A stretch of 64,000 nt of DNA from Polydactylus sextarius (taxonomy: Eukaryota > Chordata > Actinopteri > Polynemidae): contig CM028919.1 in assembly GCA_016801845.1 (NCBI GenBank), positions 10,564,001 through 10,628,000 of the forward strand. Direction: 5' to 3'. The notes below the pieces were generated by a model. It searched no databases, was not told where the DNA came from, and worked only from the letters and a program-made list of their open reading frames with translations. The position numbers and the translations under genes were made by a program. This document shows positions 1 through 13,112 of this stretch, one piece after another. Each line of letters opens with the position of its first letter. Position 1 is the stretch's first letter.

Positions 1-3000
1 AACAGTGAGAAAGAGATGAAAAGACAGCAGAGAGAAAAACAGGAGCACAGAGGAAATGAGGGTTTCTGCCACACTGAGCACTTCCGCATGTAAAATAAGC
101 CTCATAGTCGAGTGGTGAAAAGGAGGACACATTCCCAGGCTTTTGAATTAAGTAAAGCACCTCCCAAACCACATGGTTAGACATATGTACCCCCCTCAAA
201 CTACTCTACACATAAATCCTTTACATACACACTCTCAGCATCATGTCTGTGCCTTTTTTTCCCCTATTTCTTGGAAGTAATGATCCTTGAACCTGATCAG
301 ATGTTTCATATTTCTGTGAGATTCAGCAGCTTTGTGATTAAATCGCTGGATGTTTTATAGGCTGGGAAAGTGTTTCCTTGCGAGTAGGTCATGGCGATGG
401 TGGTGGTGATGAGGGGTGGGGGTGGTGGGGGGTTCCTAGGCGTTCTCTCTGGGTAGCACCCGCGGGCAGAGCTTCTGCTATGGTGGCAATTGACTTTTTG
501 TTGCCGTGGTAATTGTTTCATCCTGCTGGTTCACAGTGGAAGGCACCCGAACAGCCACGAAACAAATGATGAGTCATTTAACACGACCCCCGCTCCGCCG
601 GCTCAGAGCGGCGGTTCAGATTTATTTGGCCTTTTGTTTCTGTGATGAAAACTAAATACTGAAAACACCATCAAAGGAAACCAAAGCATGACATATTATT
701 TGCAATGACTGTTTTTCATCAATCAGTTCAAGGGTACATCACACAGTCTGAACCCACAGTGCAGAAGTTAAGGTTTAATTTATAAGTTGCATAAAAAAAA
801 GCAGATTTCCTCACTGCTTTTCCACTGATACTGCATCAGAGTGGGGAAATATAACACATCTCCCCAAAAGAAAAACAGAACCAAACATTTATAGCTTTAA
901 AGAAAATCCTTCAGAGGCCTCTCCTCCACATATATCTTGTTAAATATAAGAAGCATGAGGCGGTTTCGGTGGTGAAAGGTATATAACATGTTACTAGTCA
1001 CGGGGTTGTCTCTGTTTCTGTCAATTCTCGACTGGCCAATAAAAACTAAACTGACGCCTAAAATATTAAAAGGAGACCAGACGCCCTGATGAACAGAAAC
1101 AGAATGGCCAAATCATTATCCTCGATCATTTGCTACATTTTAAAGGTGCAGTGGTTGATCCGCACAGCTGGTGACAACCTAATTTATGCAATTAATCAGT
1201 TCATTTCATGCTAATTAATTACCTTAGAAAGAAAGAAAAAAAAACACACATAACCTCGAGTACAACAAAGCCAGCTGAGACAGAAGAAAGCATCCAGAGA
1301 GGCTCCCTGTGCAGCACGACTCATAATTACACTTCTTTATGCATAACTGGTTGGTGCTGTATACTAATTGAGATGTACAGTCAGCGCCAGGCTGTGCTTA
1401 CAAAACAATACAGCATGGGACGGGTAAATAAACAACGGCATCTTCAGGTAGAAAGTGTTTATCTAGGCGAGGTAATATGCAAACTATGTCTGCAACATAG
1501 ATTTGTTAAATCTGTAAAATAAACATGTTCTGAATTATCCATCATCTTGTTTGTGCTTATGCCGGACAGCCGGACAGATGTGGCCAGATGTGGACAGGCC
1601 GAATAACCCAGCCGCGGTACTATGAAAGCTAAAAAACACAGATGTGAAGCCAAATGCTACTTCAGCTCCGTTCTCTGTGTTGTGATGTGCTGCAACTCTT
1701 TTTTTTTTCTTTCAAACAGGAACAGAAATACATAATTATACAACCACACACAGTATATTACGGTAGCAATACTGTGCATACACCCCAAAATAACGGTCAC
1801 AGATATTTTCAGTGAAGGGCCAGTTTCGGGCAGCTAAAACAGACACATGCTTAAGTTTGGTTACTGCGTATGGATTCAGTTAGTTGTGTGTTATTATTAT
1901 ATGGATTACAGCCTCCAAAGCATTCTGGGGCAGGGCCCAGCCTCCGCCTGTGTATAACATGTGTGGTGGTGTATACATTTACAGTATGGATGCCTCCGTG
2001 TGTGTGTGTGTGTTTGGGTGGGTGCGGGGGTCTAGCTGACAGAAGGAAGAGGTCGGACGCGCTGGATTAGAGACAGAGGCTGACAGACAGCTCATTACCT
2101 CACTGCAGCCTTAAATCTAAATTAACCGAGACTTAACTCTTTTACAAGACCTCTAATCTGCTCCACGGGGGAAAGTACTGTTCACAGGCACACGGAGGGG
2201 AAGCGGGCCTGCAAGAACTAAAAACAGCCTATGCCAACTTCTTTGCTGAGAAACAGTGTGAAGCCCTGGTCATTTGTCAGTGAACAAATGAAGCACAGTT
2301 AGATAATCTGAAAGAAACAGTGAGATATGTGATCGATGCCAGATTTCTGTGATCGTAGTGATGTTGTCGAATGTGATGAAGACTGCTTCCAGTGTGAAAG
2401 GCAATTAAAGTTCTAAACAAGCAACACTGTTATTATCATTATTAGTCGTTAAGTCCTTTAACTACGTACATTTGATGGTGAACATGGAATACCTGCTGAA
2501 CAACAGCCTGTCAAAACAAAAGCCTTGCTTTATCCTAAAACTAGAAGCAGAGCACAGCAAAGGAAAAATAACATTTCACAAGTGAGACTCACAAACCTCC
2601 CATGATGTTCGGAGTGATGGATTATTTAGCGCAGCCAAATGCAATTAACTCTGTAATTTGAACTTGAAGGTAATTTCTATTTTCCAATTCAATAAATGCT
2701 ATTGTTTTGCTTTAACTGAGCATGGACATTTTTAAAAATGTGCAAGTATATTTTGGGAAAATACACATATTTGCTTTCTGGCAAAGATTAAATAAGAAGA
2801 TTGATACCAGTCCTTCGACTGTATTGCAAATGTAGCAGCAGCCAGTTAGCGTAGCAGTTTTGTTAGCCCTAACCAATCATAACCCTTTATTTCTAAACCT
2901 GAACCAATCAGGGAGAGAATAGGGGGAGGGTCCTCACCCACATCAGGTGAAATAACAAAAAAAGAGCTGGACAGCTAGCAGCAGGGCAGTGCTGCCAAAT

Positions 3001-6000
3001 TAGCATCACTGACACTATATTTAGTAACTTTTCCAACCCCTTTAACATTTTTTAAATCATCTACTGACATATCTAATAATATTTTGGACAAACCTTAGAG
3101 GAAAGATGCCAGCACTGCCAACTGAGTAAGCAGCTCATCTCTACACCTTCTCTGGCACAGAGAGAAGGGTGAAGCAGCAGTTTAATACCCAGCTAAGCTA
3201 ACTGGCTGCCAGCTCCACCAATTTACTGCACAGGAGAGGACAGGAGAGTCATATTGATCTTCACATCAACTCCCAGCAGCCCCATTGGGAAAAAAAACTG
3301 CATGAGCAAGCTGAGAGGAAGCATATAAATATAAATATATATATATCCCAAAATGGCCTTTGAGTTTATTTGATTTAGTTTTAATTGACATTGCAACAAT
3401 TAAAGTACAATTACCCTCATAAGCAAAACCACTTAGTGCAGGTTTAAGCTGCCAATACTCAATTAAACAATGCAGAGTTGCATTTTTTTCTTCCAAACAC
3501 TGCACTGAGTGACTGTTTTTTTGTCATATAGAGGGAAAATACTACATGTACCATTGCATTTGTGTACATATGGGACATACTTAATACTGCGTGAGATATG
3601 TGTTGCTATTAAGCGCAGTGTGGTTTCAGAGTGATCACAACTAGGACCAGATTTTAAGAATTTAAAAGGAAGCTTTAGCGGCATAATAATAAATATCTCC
3701 ATCTCCTCCACTAATGCATCAACAATGCAACGACCAGATGAGCCTCAGTGTTTATGATCCAACATGTTGTCCAGATTGTGACCACAGTGTTTTTCTAACC
3801 TCTGCCCTGCTGATACAAAAAGTATAGTACAGAATGGTACAGTTAAGCCCCAAATGTAGAGCGAAGACGGGGGAGGGGGGAGCAGAGTACCGGGGTCTTA
3901 ATGGCATTAATGCAAACCACATTAATGTGCTTATGTTCTTCTGGCCAAATGTCCTGCTTGTTGTGTGCAAAAAAAAAAAAAAAGAAAAAAAAGTTCAATC
4001 TCAAGCCACGATGCATCAGTTTGCAGCGCTGCTACTTTTAATTCCCATACAGCACAGTGGGGGTGAACGCATGACCTATATTCTCTATTTCCTTGACGGT
4101 GTAATTTGCATGTGTTATAATCCCTTCAGTAAATGTATGTAAATGTGTGAACGAAGAACGTTTTTGCCTCTGTGCACTTACATTTACTGCTGCCAAAAAT
4201 AACTCATAAAAATGTAATTCATAAAAAAAAAGAAGACATATCATGATAAAATGGTAAACAACATCCACAGTAACACTCACTCACAATAATAACGTATGTA
4301 ACCTACAATATTGTTGTTCTGATTCTACTCCCATGACTTCTATCCACGCTGGATTGGACGAGAGCAATAAAATCCCTTTGTAGTATATGTAATTTAATAT
4401 TGCAAAATCATTTCATACCAATTTGCAACAGTTGGAGAAAATGTCTATGGATAGAAAATAAAATAAACAAAACTCTTCTTTAAAATACAATATTTCCCAC
4501 AAAGGCATACACATCTAAAAACTGATAAAAAAAACACATCAAAAAACATTTTTCTTGTTTCCTTAATTGCATGGTGCTCTCTATATAATTAAATTACAAT
4601 CCTAGTCTGTATTGAATGTCTGTTCATCCCTTAGGAGGAATGTTCCTGAGGTTTCTCATGTTTTTTTTTTACAACCCAGGGGTCTAAGAATCATGGGATA
4701 TATTGTACAGACAATCTTTTGTCATTTTTAATCTGACAATCACAATATAAGAGGGACAAATCTGCCACTATCATATTTGAATGATCCAGATCAGTTTTAA
4801 GCAGCAGCTGTGCGTACTATTCACATAAAACCTCATTGTCCTTTATTTTTAAATCTCTCCTTCCTCTCCCTCACGTTAACACAACAGTAGAGAGGAACCG
4901 TTTGATCCAACGCTTCTCATCTGGGACAGTCGCCGTGACAAAGCCTCTCAGCCCTCTCCCTCCATCCTCCAACATCCTCTCTCCCAGTAGAGGATGGTGA
5001 GAGTGTTAAAAAGAGAAGGGCACTGGACTAAAAGGTTGCCGATTTAGCCGGAAGCAACGTTGCCTTCAATACTCGTGTGAATTAAACATGTATGGAGCTC
5101 GTACAAAGACCGGCTATTCAGAGATGCTCTGTGCGAGGCTGCCGTGTGTTTAGAATAAAGAAGACGCTCGCTGTGGTGTTCGCACTTTTGGCTGCATCTT
5201 TCTGGCAGCATCGCTCACTTTGACTGACAACATGCAACCAGAGCAGCAGGGAGGAAAAAAGGTGATAATTAAAAACTTCTCCAAACCACTTTTGTCCACA
5301 AGATACTAACAAAGAGCTGTTTCATGCCAAATTAAATTATTCATACAACAGCTAATCCAAAATCCTCAATTCTGGGTCTGAACCACAGTTTGTTGGGGGC
5401 CAGATTAAGATTACAGATTAGTATTTTAGCTCTGATTAAAAACACAACAGGGAATGATTTGCCCGTCTGTGCTGCTTTCTTTGCACACAACAATCAAACT
5501 ATCAGACATCAAGTGCACGAAATCACGAGTCACCAATCATGGTCTCCAGTTTAGACACTTCTCTGTACTTTCAGTTTACTGTCTGTCTCACATTTAATCT
5601 CCAACATTCATCCCTCACATGTAGTAAAAATAGTCACGCTGTCACACTGTCAAACAAAGTGTGGGTACAAACCTGGCAGCAATGTGGCTGTAAAACAATC
5701 CCGAGTCACTGACGCTCTGAGGGAGGCAGTAACGCAGCACTTGGACTCGATGTATATCCATTTTGGTAAACGGTACAAACAACAACAGCAGCAGTTTATG
5801 ACACAGGCTCCCTCTGGTGCTGCTCCATGAGTTAAAACAATAACTCACTTAAAGCTGTTTAATCCTGCTGCTAAAAGCCTGACAGGAGCCACAAAGAGTG
5901 ACGAGCACACGGAGACGGGACCGAAAATGAAACGAAATTAAAAACATCCAGTGGATCTGTGTTCCTGCCCTGCGGCATCCATCAGCAACAAAGAGATGAC

Positions 6001-6973
6001 AGGACAGACTGGCAGAGATGAAGTCATTGACCAGCCTGTTGTCTGACCGCATAACAGATGAGCATGTGCTTGTGTGTGAGTGTGTGTGTGTTACTGAACC
6101 TCTGTGCTATTGTCATACTATAAACCCAGGGGAGATTACCTCATATCCTTCTCATCCAGTTTCTACTCCCCCATCCACACACACACACTACAGTTTAATG
6201 AGTGTATGAATGTGTATCTGGTGGAGGAGGGATGGTGGGAGATGGGGGGGAGGTTGTTTGGGTTGTTGCTATTAGTCCCCTCCCCTCCTGCTGTTGCCAT
6301 AGCCACCCACTATTAAGCAGAGGCTAAATCAACAACCCGTGGTCTGGTCTGGTCCACACTGTGGTCAGGTCCTATTGATCGACGTGCCCTCTACCTCAGA
6401 GGACACATGTAATGAGTGAACATGCACAACACACATTAACTGGAAGAGGTGTGAGCACTAAATGTCCATTAACGTCCACTGAGTAAACGACTAACTCTGG
6501 CACTCAATCACAATTTGACACACACAAGGGGTGAGGGGCCATTTTGGCAGCCGTCAGTCTGATTGTTGGCTGGGACGGGAGGTATTTAAACCAGAGCTAG
6601 ACTGATATATCAGCTGATATAAGCTCACAACAAATATAGTGGGGAATGTGACAGCTACAGATTTACACTTCATTTTCCCACGGAGAAATGTACTGCAGAA
6701 CATGTGGCTTAACCACAAATCCTAACTTTTTAAAGATTTTAGGATATTTTAGGCTCCAAAATATCAATATATCAATATAACCCAGCCTCTAAAATCAGAA
6801 ATTAACTGGATTATAATTTAAATATGGAATAAAAACACATATGAACAGAAACATACACACACTCTAGATGACAATGACAGTTCAGTGTCGACTATGTCGA
6901 TATATGACTCTTTGACCTCTGACTTCTTCGGTTCACTGGGGTCTGCTCTGATAGCCGACCTCATACGCTGCAC

Positions 6974-6981
6974 TGACGTCA
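6974..6981. promoter_or_regulatory. perfect CRE (TGACGTCA)
   Basis: The full palindromic CREB/ATF consensus, 60-70 bp from the CpG-rich patch that starts near 7040. Confidence 0.5.
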
Positions 6982-7029
6982 AACAAACATAAACGAGTCA
7001 CAAAGACCACAGGGCATCGGAAAATCCCA

Positions 7030-7290
7030 CTTGTGATTGGTCAAACAAGGATCACAGACTGCAGGCAGCGATCGGTTTCAGACGGAGCACCGGTCGATAG
7101 CGGCGATCTGGTTTTACAGGCCTGCGCTGAGCAGCGTTCCCACTGGCTCGTCTGTGGATCGCAGCGCTCAGCTGGACTGCAGGACGCCTCCGTGGCAAAG
7201 CCGGGGAGACGTCAACTGGCTCGATCTGTGACCAACGAGGCTCCGTCATGCCCTGAGGAGCAGACGCTGCCTGCTCGCTAACATTTATAT
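7030..7290. promoter_or_regulatory. isolated CpG-rich patch
   Basis: About 260 bp with frequent CG (GCGATCGG, CACCGGTCGATAGCGGCGAT, GACGCCTCCG, CCGGGGAGACG) within AT-rich surroundings. It could be an intronic promoter or enhancer of evl. Open frames run both ways, as expected of GC-rich sequence, and no protein was recognised. Confidence 0.4.
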
Positions 7291-9152
7291 TATGATAACA
7301 GGCTGTAAAATTGCTCCGGGTCAAGTGATTACATTCAGCATCTGACGTGAGGGTAAAATATGGATGTGATTCCCCTGTTTTCTTGGTGAACAGGGCAGCG
7401 ATTAATGCTAGAAGAGATAAGACTAAATATCTGTTATTTTGTTACAGTTATCGTTTCCCAACCATAACTTACTTTGTACTTGTAAACAGTAGAAATAGAT
7501 ACTAAAAATAAAAACAGGAATATAAACATTTAAAAGATCTTAACTTCATTCAGCATGTTTTTTTTTAAGGATGTAACTGACACTTTTTTCCTTAGATCAT
7601 TCACACCAACTCTCAGTGAAGCTGATAAAAATATTTTCCTGGCTCTGATAGTGTTATTGTCAGCTGTCGAGTTACCAGTGGTGAGTTACAAAAATAAACT
7701 GTCACACAACCGTAATAGCACTTCATCCTGGAAATGTGTTTCTCAATGATCAAATTAAACTACTGCTAATGTGGATATGACAGTTCAGAGACGTTTATTT
7801 GTTCATTACAATCACCCACAGAAGTCAAATACATTCAAACAACCAATTATTGGCCAAATATAAGTAGATTATTTAACAGTTGCATCGACAGCAAGGCAGC
7901 GATCGAGCTTCTCTAAGGGCAATCAACATATTGACCCCCATAGTGACATCACTTATTCATTACATACCTCAATAGGAAGCCAATTGGCCCTCAGGCTAAT
8001 TGTCACATACAGTACAACACAGATAGCAACCCCCACTATACCAACACGCCCCTCCCCCACCTCCTCACTCCACCTCAGTCTTCTCTTGTCACTAATCCTG
8101 ATCCTTAAAGGGAAACACTGCTTCAGATTGAAGGAAATGTTTCATATCCGACGTCAACAACAAAGCAGAGTGAACATTAGCCTGTCAATATTTGATAGGA
8201 TCCTCTGATTTACAGGTCAGTCTGGAGTTATACAAACCTGTGGACTTAATATGAGCAGTGCCTCATAAATAATGAACATACTGTGAGAGAGAAGCTGAGA
8301 GGTTTTCCCTCTGATGTGCTGTACTTTACAGTAGATTACTAGAGTGCAAGCGGTCAAGCCTAAACCACCGATGCTATCACTTCTGCCTCACTATGCTCCA
8401 CATCTGTATTTGCGCTTCGACAAATCACCACGTTCCTGCTGTAATCTGCCCATATTACACACAGACCCCTCTATCCTTGCATTATCTGGCTTTTGATAGT
8501 CCCACTCGTTCAGCCATTGGGAGATTAACGCTCTCTATCCCCGTCTTCCTGTCTTTCTTTCTCACACGCACACACATGCGACGAGTCAGATGGGATCAAT
8601 CTCTCTTGAACGAGTGAGAGCAGCTGAGCGGACTCGCAGCGGAGAGACGGCGAAAGCCTCATTCCTTCTTCCCAGGGAAAAACTGAACCAATGACAGATT
8701 GCTAAAGGGTAACCAATCAGGCTAACAGCTGGCTACAGAGAAAACACAGAGCGGTGGAAAAGGAGACAGACAAGAGAAAGTCAGCAACTCCTAGAAGAGA
8801 ATTTCCTCTCCCATTCCTCCCCCCGCTCTGTGGCCAACTCAAGCCAGTTGTGTTACTCAACAAGCATCTAAAAGCAGGAACAATATGGCTGAGAGATACA
8901 CAAAGAAAGAAATACAAGCTTTCCTCACAGATAAACAATCCTACAACCGCCGTTTGAAGAACCGCACAGATTCTGTGGTTTGAAAGCTGAGCCAGGCTTT
9001 AAACAGAAACACTACAGAGAGAGGGAGCGGTAACATCATTACCACATAACTCCAAAACCAATTCTGCTTAAACAACTGTAGAGCAGAGGACAAACTCTAA
9101 AGAGAGACACAGAGAAAGAGGTGATGATTGGATGTCATGTTTTTTCCCTTAC

Positions 9153-9175
9153 CCGAAATCGTCCAGGGAGTACAT
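9153..9175 (-). CDS. candidate alternative first exon of evl
   Basis: ATG in context AGCAACATGT opens MYSLDDF plus GG, then the strong donor GTAAGG (phase 2). This is the same phase as the 13.1 kb start exon, so it could join the same downstream EVH1 exon. Mammalian EVL also has isoforms with different first exons (MS- and MATS-). No homologue of MYSLDDF was recalled. Confidence 0.4.
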
Positions 9176-9221
9176 GTTGCTGGAGAAGAGCACAGTCTTT
9201 AAGTTAAGGATGTAAGGAGAT

Positions 9222-9244
9222 CAAAAAAAAAAAAAAAAAAAAAA
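9222..9244. repeat. poly(A) run
   Basis: Homopolymer of about 23 bp, about 50 bp upstream (evl strand) of the candidate 9.15 kb start exon. Confidence 0.98.
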
Positions 9245-9473
9245 GTGGAGAGATTATGGAGGCGAGGGGGAAGTGTCAGCGGCAAACATGCTGTCCAACC
9301 AACGCTGAAGCAAACGCAAACCTTTCACCCTCCCTTTTCTTCACATCCTCTGAAAATGAGTTAAGAGATCCACCACGGCAACAGAGCAGACAGTCCAGCA
9401 CGACTGAGAGAGTAGGTGGGAAAGGAGCGAGAGAGAGAGAGATGGGGAGTGTTGTCGGAGAGTGAGGGAATGT

Positions 9474-9497
9474 GAGAGAGAGAGAGAGAGAGAGAGT
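9474..9497. repeat. (GA)n microsatellite
   Basis: AG repeat within a longer GA-rich stretch (9425-9510). Confidence 0.95.
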
Positions 9498-10375
9498 TAG
9501 AGAGAGAACATGTGACTGGCGCAGACCAGTTGCCTCTTTCTGCTTCAAGGATTTCAAGCGCTGTCTTCCAGCCTCCAAGGAATCATTTCCACTCAATGGA
9601 AATTACATGTTAGCCTATATGGGAAACAGGAGTGCCTTCATACACTCACCCACACACACACATACACACACAAGCCTTTCTGTAGCGTATAATTCTGGAA
9701 AACTAGGGTGAACCTTTAAACCGACCTTTAAATACATTTTACGGTGACTTAATGGTTAAAATATTGCATGTCAGCCATAACCTGTAATCATCAATTAACT
9801 ACAGAGCAGGAAAAAAAGAAAAATCAGAGACGCAGCAGTTCATTCACTGAGAGACGCACACAGCATTTCAGTTTACAATCAGACGAACAGCAGGAACAGA
9901 TGTAACGATTAGTTTTATATCCTCGAAACAAAGGTTTCTTTCATCTACTGTGTCATTTGCGGTTTCCTTGTGGCTTTATCAGAGTTTGCCAAGTGGTGGT
10001 CCATCTGGCTGAAGCAAACTTAGACTATTAAGCTTCTTTACTCTGCCACGGCGAGCCGAAGTGTGTGAAACAAACAAATGGCACTCTGGTCGGCTGAAAG
10101 ATTAGGAGGATTTGTGGGTTTAGAAAACAGAGAGAAACAGACGAACCAATCTTGAGTCTAAAATGAAGCCTGACAGGTAAGAGGAATAACAGATAATCAT
10201 CTTTTAAACCAAATGGTGGTGAAAGATGTATTTGACGATGCTAAATGACAGGACGTGTTAAATGCTGTGAAAATGAGGTTATAATGCATAGCGTGTGTGC
10301 ATATGATCATTTGTGGACATGATGCATGAGATGTACAAGGACTGCATATGATATCAATATTATCAACATGTGCAA

Positions 10376-10397
10376 TATATATATATATATATATATT
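10376..10397. repeat. (TA)n run
   Basis: Alternating AT, followed by further TATAC-type sequence to about 10435. Confidence 0.95.
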
Positions 10398-10919
10398 TAT
10401 ATACATATAATATATACAAAATATACAATATATACAAGAGACTGCATTAACTGCAACAAATGATATATTTCTATGCTTTTTGCATTATACATTTCATTAT
10501 ATTTGGTCAATGAGATGATGAATTACTACCCTAGATGCCTTAAAGAACATGTTACAAACACATAGAAACATACAAACAAGAACCTGCGCTGGAGTCTCTG
10601 TCAAACCAGACAGACATTAGCCCTGTAGAGTTGGGGTATTTGCTTTTTTCTTGCAGGTTATGTTGATACTCAACTACAGGATCATATGTTGCATGTTTTC
10701 CTAATACGTTCACATCAGTACTGGCCTTGTTGTGAACCACTCATCTGGAAAATTATGCAAGTATGGACTTCCTGTTCTCTTTTAATTTAAAAGTAATCGC
10801 AAAACATGTACAATTGAGTGCAATGTACTTTGTCAGTCAGTTGCTGCTGACACCTACAGGAGACAGACAAAACACTTCTTACAGGGACTCCTCTGAGAGA
10901 GCCACGAAGACTGTAAGTA

Positions 10920-10990
10920 GTGATGGAAACGAAACCGCATGTTGAGACCATGTCAAAACCGAGAGTGAAGTCGAGACCGAGACGAGACTG
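10920..10990. repeat. GAGACCGAGAC-type degenerate repeat
   Basis: Shows CGAGACCGAGACGAGACTGAG, preceded by GAAACC, GAGACCA and AAACCGAGAG units. This style of repeat is common in fish genomes and often forms part of a dispersed element. The limits are approximate. Confidence 0.5.
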
Positions 10991-12075
10991 AGTCAGCAGA
11001 AAATTGTTAAGTACTACAACACTAACAGTAAGGTGTGTTTTTTGCTGGTGGGAGTCTAAGATTTATAGTAATATTTAAAAATTTTTGAACAGTCAATCTG
11101 TAGTTTGCAGTTTGTCTATAGAATTGAGATCGGTGAAATATTTAAAGTGGGCAAACACCTGATCACTCCAGACACTCGATTGCCAAGGGTAACGTTAATA
11201 TAGAAGTTAAGTCTCCCGAAGCCTGAACTGAAAATTATCAGTGCCAACGAAAACCTGGAGGATCTGAGTGTTGGCGATGTGGCGATGCTGTCACATCGAG
11301 CTCTCTGATCAGCAGCCTCCTGCAGTAAGATGCATAACTCAGCGTTTTACCTTCCTCTGGCTGCACTCGCTCATTCTGGCCAAACTCTAGTGAGTCACCA
11401 TGACGAAGGTTTCAGAAATCATCCTGCATCAACTGCGAAGGATAATCTCTGATTTCCCCTCTTTGCTCTTTTTGACGAGCATCCAGGAGCAATGTAGTAG
11501 ATCCATCACATAACAAAACCAGTGACACTACCAGACTAAAAATAGCTACACTCTTATCTGTACTCACATGATGCACATACATAAATGCACGTATCATTAT
11601 GAATGGAATCAGTGATGCTGCACAAATGATCTCATTGAATTCAATCTTTTTTTTCTTTTTTTTTTCTACTGTGTAAAAGAAAAGCCAGGTCACCGTGTTG
11701 TTGCTTTGTGGGGATTTAAGACTCCCCCTCCCTTTTTTTTTCCCTCCGTCTTGAGTCAAAGAACAGATCTGCCTCTGGCAAAAACAAACACACAGGACTG
11801 TAGGACGGGACACAAGCAGCACAGTTGGACAGAAAAAGAGGAAACTGGACTAGAAGATATGAATAGTACATGTTGCCTGTCTGAGAGTAAAATAGTTCTG
11901 CTGCTGGATTTGAGTTGCTTGAGGTTAGAGGAAAGGTGTGAGTTATCTGGATGAAGATGTGTTAGGAAAAAAAAAAACAGATGTGAAAGCAACTATGGCT
12001 GTCAGTTTTATACTTCTTCCCGATTCCCTTTCTCCATCCATCTCCTTTACTTCTCTGAAGGGAGTAACACTACAA

Positions 12076-12077
<2 letters not shown>

Positions 12078-12131
<54 letters not shown>
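12078..12131. repeat. (CA)n microsatellite
   Basis: Uninterrupted AC repeat, about 54 bp. Confidence 0.99.
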
Positions 12132-12132
<1 letters not shown>

Positions 12133-12286
12133 GGTAGCTACAGTAAAAGAGAGTGAGAGAGGGAGCAGTGTTTCTCAGCAGAGCTGTCAAAGAAAATCTG
12201 AAACCATAAAACAGAACGGCGCAGGCTGCAGCTATGGAGACACGGAGGAGTCAAACTACAGGCGAAGCAGGGGTGTGGGGGTGGGG

Positions 12287-12308
12287 TATATATATATATA
12301 TATATATA
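12287..12308. repeat. (TA)n run
   Basis: About 22 bp of alternating TA. Confidence 0.95.
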
Positions 12309-13107
12309 AAAAAGACTGCTTCATATAAATAGAGCAGAATACAGAGAGTCTGCAGCCGCCAGGAGAAGATCTGGGACTCTGCATTCCAACGTAAGCAGGG
12401 ACGAGGCTTAAAATACCACCCGTAAGCTTGGATATAGAATGAGGATCTCAACATGAGACACATTTTCTGGATGCTGAATGTGCATGTGTGGAGCCGTCAT
12501 GGAGTAGGTTTATGTAGGTGTGTGTGTGTGTGTGAGGAGGGGGTGTGGAGGGTTTGATAACCTGCCTGGCAACTACCAGAATAAACACCCCCCCCTCCCT
12601 CCATTCTCCCTTTCACCTCTACTTCCTGTGATGGTTACAAACCCCTTCACTTATCTAATTTCCTCCCCATGAAGCAGCTGGAGCATCAGTCATATTCAGA
12701 GTAAGCTAAGCATCATTTCATTGGACCAGGTGCTGCCTATTACTTATGGAGGAGAAATACATGATGCTGTCGTTTCCATGACAACATTAGCCTGGATTAA
12801 ATCCTCCTTTCATGTACAATGGGGCGGCTCCGAGCCGGTGACAATAGACAACTGGTGTAAAAAGAAAAAAAAAAGGATGAAGGATGTATAAAGAAGAAAC
12901 AGCCGAGGCCCGCTGAGGCCTACAAATACTGTCCTCACAAGGACGACAAGGTGTCTTGAGATGCTATTACGGCTTCACTACACGGATACGTTGTGTATTG
13001 TTGTGTGATAGATGAATAAAAGGAGATGAAAGCTGGAGGCAGAGGACCGAGTGTCGCTGCGCATCTGTCATGACGCGTCAAACGGAGCGCATGGTGCCGC
13101 CGCTTAC

Positions 13108-13112
13108 CTCAT
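13108..13112 (-). CDS. evl: evl first coding exon (Ena/VASP-like), start codon and split second codon
   Basis: ATG AG followed by the donor GTAAGC on the minus strand, with A at -3. Ena/VASP genes begin MSEQSICQ or MSET, with the first intron splitting codon 2 as AG|T. The exon lies just 3' of eml1 in the same orientation, as EVL follows EML1 on human chromosome 14. EVL promotes actin filament elongation at leading edges and focal adhesions through EVH1 and EVH2 domains. The next exon (EVH1) is not in the window, so the gene continues off the left edge. The assignment rests on synteny, phase and the CpG-rich context rather than on domain sequence. Confidence 0.6.

Larger units (their letters stand above)
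1..9152. other. non-coding, probable evl intron 1
   Basis: No convincing exon was found on either strand; the open frames here are short and have no recognisable product. Notable contents are the AT-rich homeodomain-like site cluster near 1185-1222, a possible old dispersed repeat at about 2800-3130, and the CRE and CpG-rich patch at 6970-7300. Two CCAAT motifs lie near 8690-8715 in a CpG-containing stretch. Confidence 0.6.
9176..13107. other. non-coding, probable evl intron 1 (proximal part)
   Basis: No exon recognised apart from the 9.15 kb start candidate. It contains poly(A) at 9222-9244, (GA)n at 9474-9497, TA-rich runs at 10376-10397 and 12287-12308, the GAGACCGAGAC-type repeat near 10920-10990, and a (CA)n tract at 12078-12131. 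Confidence 0.6.

Noticed and set aside
2800..3130. Possible old dispersed repeat with TTAGC and CCAATCA words
   Set aside because: It looks like a fish repeat by style, but no terminal repeats or second copy in the window support it. Not listed as a mobile element.
7033..7324. Overlapping open frames of 60-90 codons on both strands
   Set aside because: Opposite-strand frames in a short CG-rich patch, with no recognisable protein and no splice-site support.
11412..11822. 136-codon minus-strand frame
   Set aside because: Low-complexity Lys/Phe runs from poly(A/T); no domain, and inside the putative evl intron.
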